Made by a program: the position numbers and the translations under genes
Shown here: piece after piece, positions 62,807 through 64,000 of the stretch
Position numbering within the stretch: the stretch's first letter is position 1
Layout of the letters: every line of letters starts with the position of its first letter
DNA from: Pseudomonas sp. FP2335
Lineage (GTDB): Bacteria > Pseudomonadota > Gammaproteobacteria > Pseudomonadales > Pseudomonadaceae
NCBI RefSeq assembly: GCF_030687535.1
Contig: NZ_CP117437.1
Location: forward strand, 5,639,501-5,703,500
Reading direction: 5' to 3'
Length of the DNA: 64,000 nt
The notes under the pieces: model-generated
Told to the model about the DNA's origin: nothing
Database searches by the model: none
The model's input: the letters and a program-made list of their open reading frames with translations, nothing else

Positions 62807-63733
62807 CTATTTGTGCTTTTCGAAGCGATAGAACAGGTTCGGCTCGCTGACCATGTACAGGTTGCCGTCCTCGTCCATGGTCACCCCTTCCGCACGTGGA
62901 ATGGTGTCCTTGAGCCCATTGAAACCGCCAAGCAGGGTCATGAAGCTGACTTGCTCGCCCTTTTCATCCAGCTCCAGCAGCAGGTGGGAATCGGCCGAAA
63001 GCACCAGCCAGTGACCGGTGCGTGGGTCCACGGCCAGGGCCGAGAGGTTGCGCATGTCCAATTCGGTGCTACTCAGTTTTTGCTTGTCGCCAGCCAGGGT
63101 CTGGCTGCCGTCGCTTTTCCAGGTGAACAGCGCAGGCGGGCGTTCTTCGCCAAGGATGATCTGCTGGTTGCGCTTGTCCCAGGTGACGCCCTCAAAGGCT
63201 TTGTTCTGGTTCTTCGACGGGCCCAGGTCGTAGCTGTGGAAGTCGGCCTTGTTCAGCTGGGTCGTGTCGGTGTCGACCTTGACGATGGTCAAGGTGTGGT
63301 CACGCTCGTCGACCACGGCCAGCAGGTCGTTTTCCAGCACCGTCACGCCTTCCGGGTTGCTCCAGCCGTTGAGTGGCATCTTGCGCAGCACATCGCCTTG
63401 CAGGGTCAGCTCAACCAGGAACGGGTTTTTGCCCATGACGGAAAACAGGGTTTTGGTGCGGGGGTTGTAGGAAACGTCCGAAGCCTCATCCTTCTCCATG
63501 CCTGGCAAAAGTTTGCCATCGATCACCACCTGATAATCCGGCAGCCACACGCTCTGCTGGCGTTCGGCAGGGTTCTCGAAGCGTTCCTTGACCCACAGCA
63601 TGCCGCGATCATCCCAGTGCATCGCCCAGGCGAGGCCATAGGTAATCACGCCGACCAATAGCAGCCAGGAATACCAGCGCAGGGCAAAACGCGAACGCGG
63701 CTTGGAGGTACTGCTGGGCAGGGTAACGGCCAT
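62807..63733 (-). CDS. SdiA-regulated family protein, copy 2
   Basis: A 308-residue paralogue of the next gene. It has a basic N-terminus and one hydrophobic segment (about residues 18-37), then the same repeat blocks: SDVSYNPRTKTLFSVMGKNP, LLAVVDERDHTLTIVKVDTD, AFEGVTWDKRNQQIILGEER and AEGVTMDEDGNLYMVSEPNL. Likely periplasmic and anchored. Tandem placement suggests a duplication; whether both share one transcript is not clear from the 120-bp gap. Confidence 0.85.
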   Translation of the reverse strand: MAVTLPSSTSKPRSRFALRWYSWLLLVGVITYGLAWAMHWDDRGMLWVKERFENPAERQQSVWLPDYQVVIDGKLLPGMEKDEASDVSYNPRTKTLFSVMGKNPFLVELTLQGDVLRKMPLNGWSNPEGVTVLENDLLAVVDERDHTLTIVKVDTDTTQLNKADFHSYDLGPSKNQNKAFEGVTWDKRNQQIILGEERPPALFTWKSDGSQTLAGDKQKLSSTELDMRNLSALAVDPRTGHWLVLSADSHLLLELDEKGEQVSFMTLLGGFNGLKDTIPRAEGVTMDEDGNLYMVSEPNLFYRFEKHK

Positions 63734-63868
63734 GGGGGCGCTTTTTCCGGAAAGTCAGCGTTAGGTGATAGCACAGGATCTAGAAGCCCGCGCGCAAGAG
63801 GCTGAGGATTATCCGGATGGCGTGTGAAAAAAATGCAAAGAACTGGATTTTGCGGGCACACACAAAAC

Positions 63869-63979
63869 CAATGTGGGAATGGGCTTGTGTGGGAGCGGGC
63901 TTGCTCGCGAAAGCGGTGTGTCAGTCAAAGATGTTCCAACTGAACCACCGTATTCGCGAGCAAGCCCGCTCCCACATTT
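63869..63979. repeat. REPIN (type 1) with an extra partial REP in front
   Basis: Complete arms GTGTGGGAGCGGGCTTGCTC (63887) and the inverse complement ending CCCGCTCCCACATTT at 63979. An additional partial copy, AATGTGGGAATGGGCTTG (63870-63887), abuts the front arm. The rest of the 267 bp to the window end shows no gene. Confidence 0.88.
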
Positions 63980-64000
63980 TTAATCGCGTTTCGTCAGTAC

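Overview
The window reads as chromosomal DNA of a fluorescent Pseudomonas, probably of the P. fluorescens group. GC is high and genes are densely packed. The core gene order (hemW, trmB, thiG/thiS, mtgA, rpoH, ftsX/E/Y, M16 peptidases, rsmD, lao genes, coaD, mutM, ilvD, folA, thyA, lgt, ptsP, rppH, ilvA, rpiA, aaaA) matches, from memory, the PA0328-PA0386 stretch of P. aeruginosa PAO1. Intergenic spaces carry many REP/REPIN palindromes of the kind typical of this group. No rRNA, tRNA, CRISPR array, prophage, IS element or plasmid gene was seen.

Layout. 1-12.7 kb: hemW (cut by the window edge), a small DUF3392 membrane protein, the thiS-thiG-trmB run, DUF423, mtgA, rpoH with a sigma-E/AlgU-type promoter, the overlapping ftsY-ftsE-ftsX operon, then two M16 peptidases (one with an intact metal site, one without) and rsmD. 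12.7-24.7 kb: a YheT-type hydrolase, a sulfurtransferase, the laoR / laoC-laoB-laoA long-chain alcohol oxidation locus with a clear inverted-repeat operator, coaD, a ferredoxin, mutM, an HDOD protein, rlmI and a shortened MFS transporter. 24.7-36.4 kb: a DUF4153 membrane protein, ilvD with a terminator, an orphan gene (possible Stv-type or caspase-like protein), a TonB siderophore receptor with its FecI/FecR signalling pair, periplasmic phosphorylcholine phosphatase pchP and a cystine symporter.

36.5-49.4 kb is the most accessory part: folA, a DUF2868/GTPase pair, then an aminophosphonate locus (LysR regulator, ATPase, fused permease, binding protein, FAD amine oxidase, PhnZ-like HD oxygenase), followed by the cadA/cadR cadmium-zinc export pair with a MerR-type promoter. 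49.5-64 kb returns to the core: thyA, lgt, tauE, an NRDE protein, ptsP, rppH, a HAD phosphatase, DUF2269, ilvA, rpiA, the autotransporter aminopeptidase aaaA and two tandem SdiA-regulated-type proteins.

What stands out: (i) the aminophosphonate locus has the PhnZ-type cleavage enzyme but no PhnY hydroxylase and no PhnW/PhnX, and pairs PhnZ with an FAD oxidase, which suggests a route for hydroxylated or N-methylated aminophosphonates; (ii) the orphan at 28.7 kb has an HG/C residue pattern like clan CD peptidases; (iii) the MFS protein seems to lack two transmembrane helices; (iv) at least three REPIN sequence families are present with no RAYT transposase gene in the window. Most of the rest is ordinary core genome. 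All functional calls come from reading motifs and context; no database search was run.
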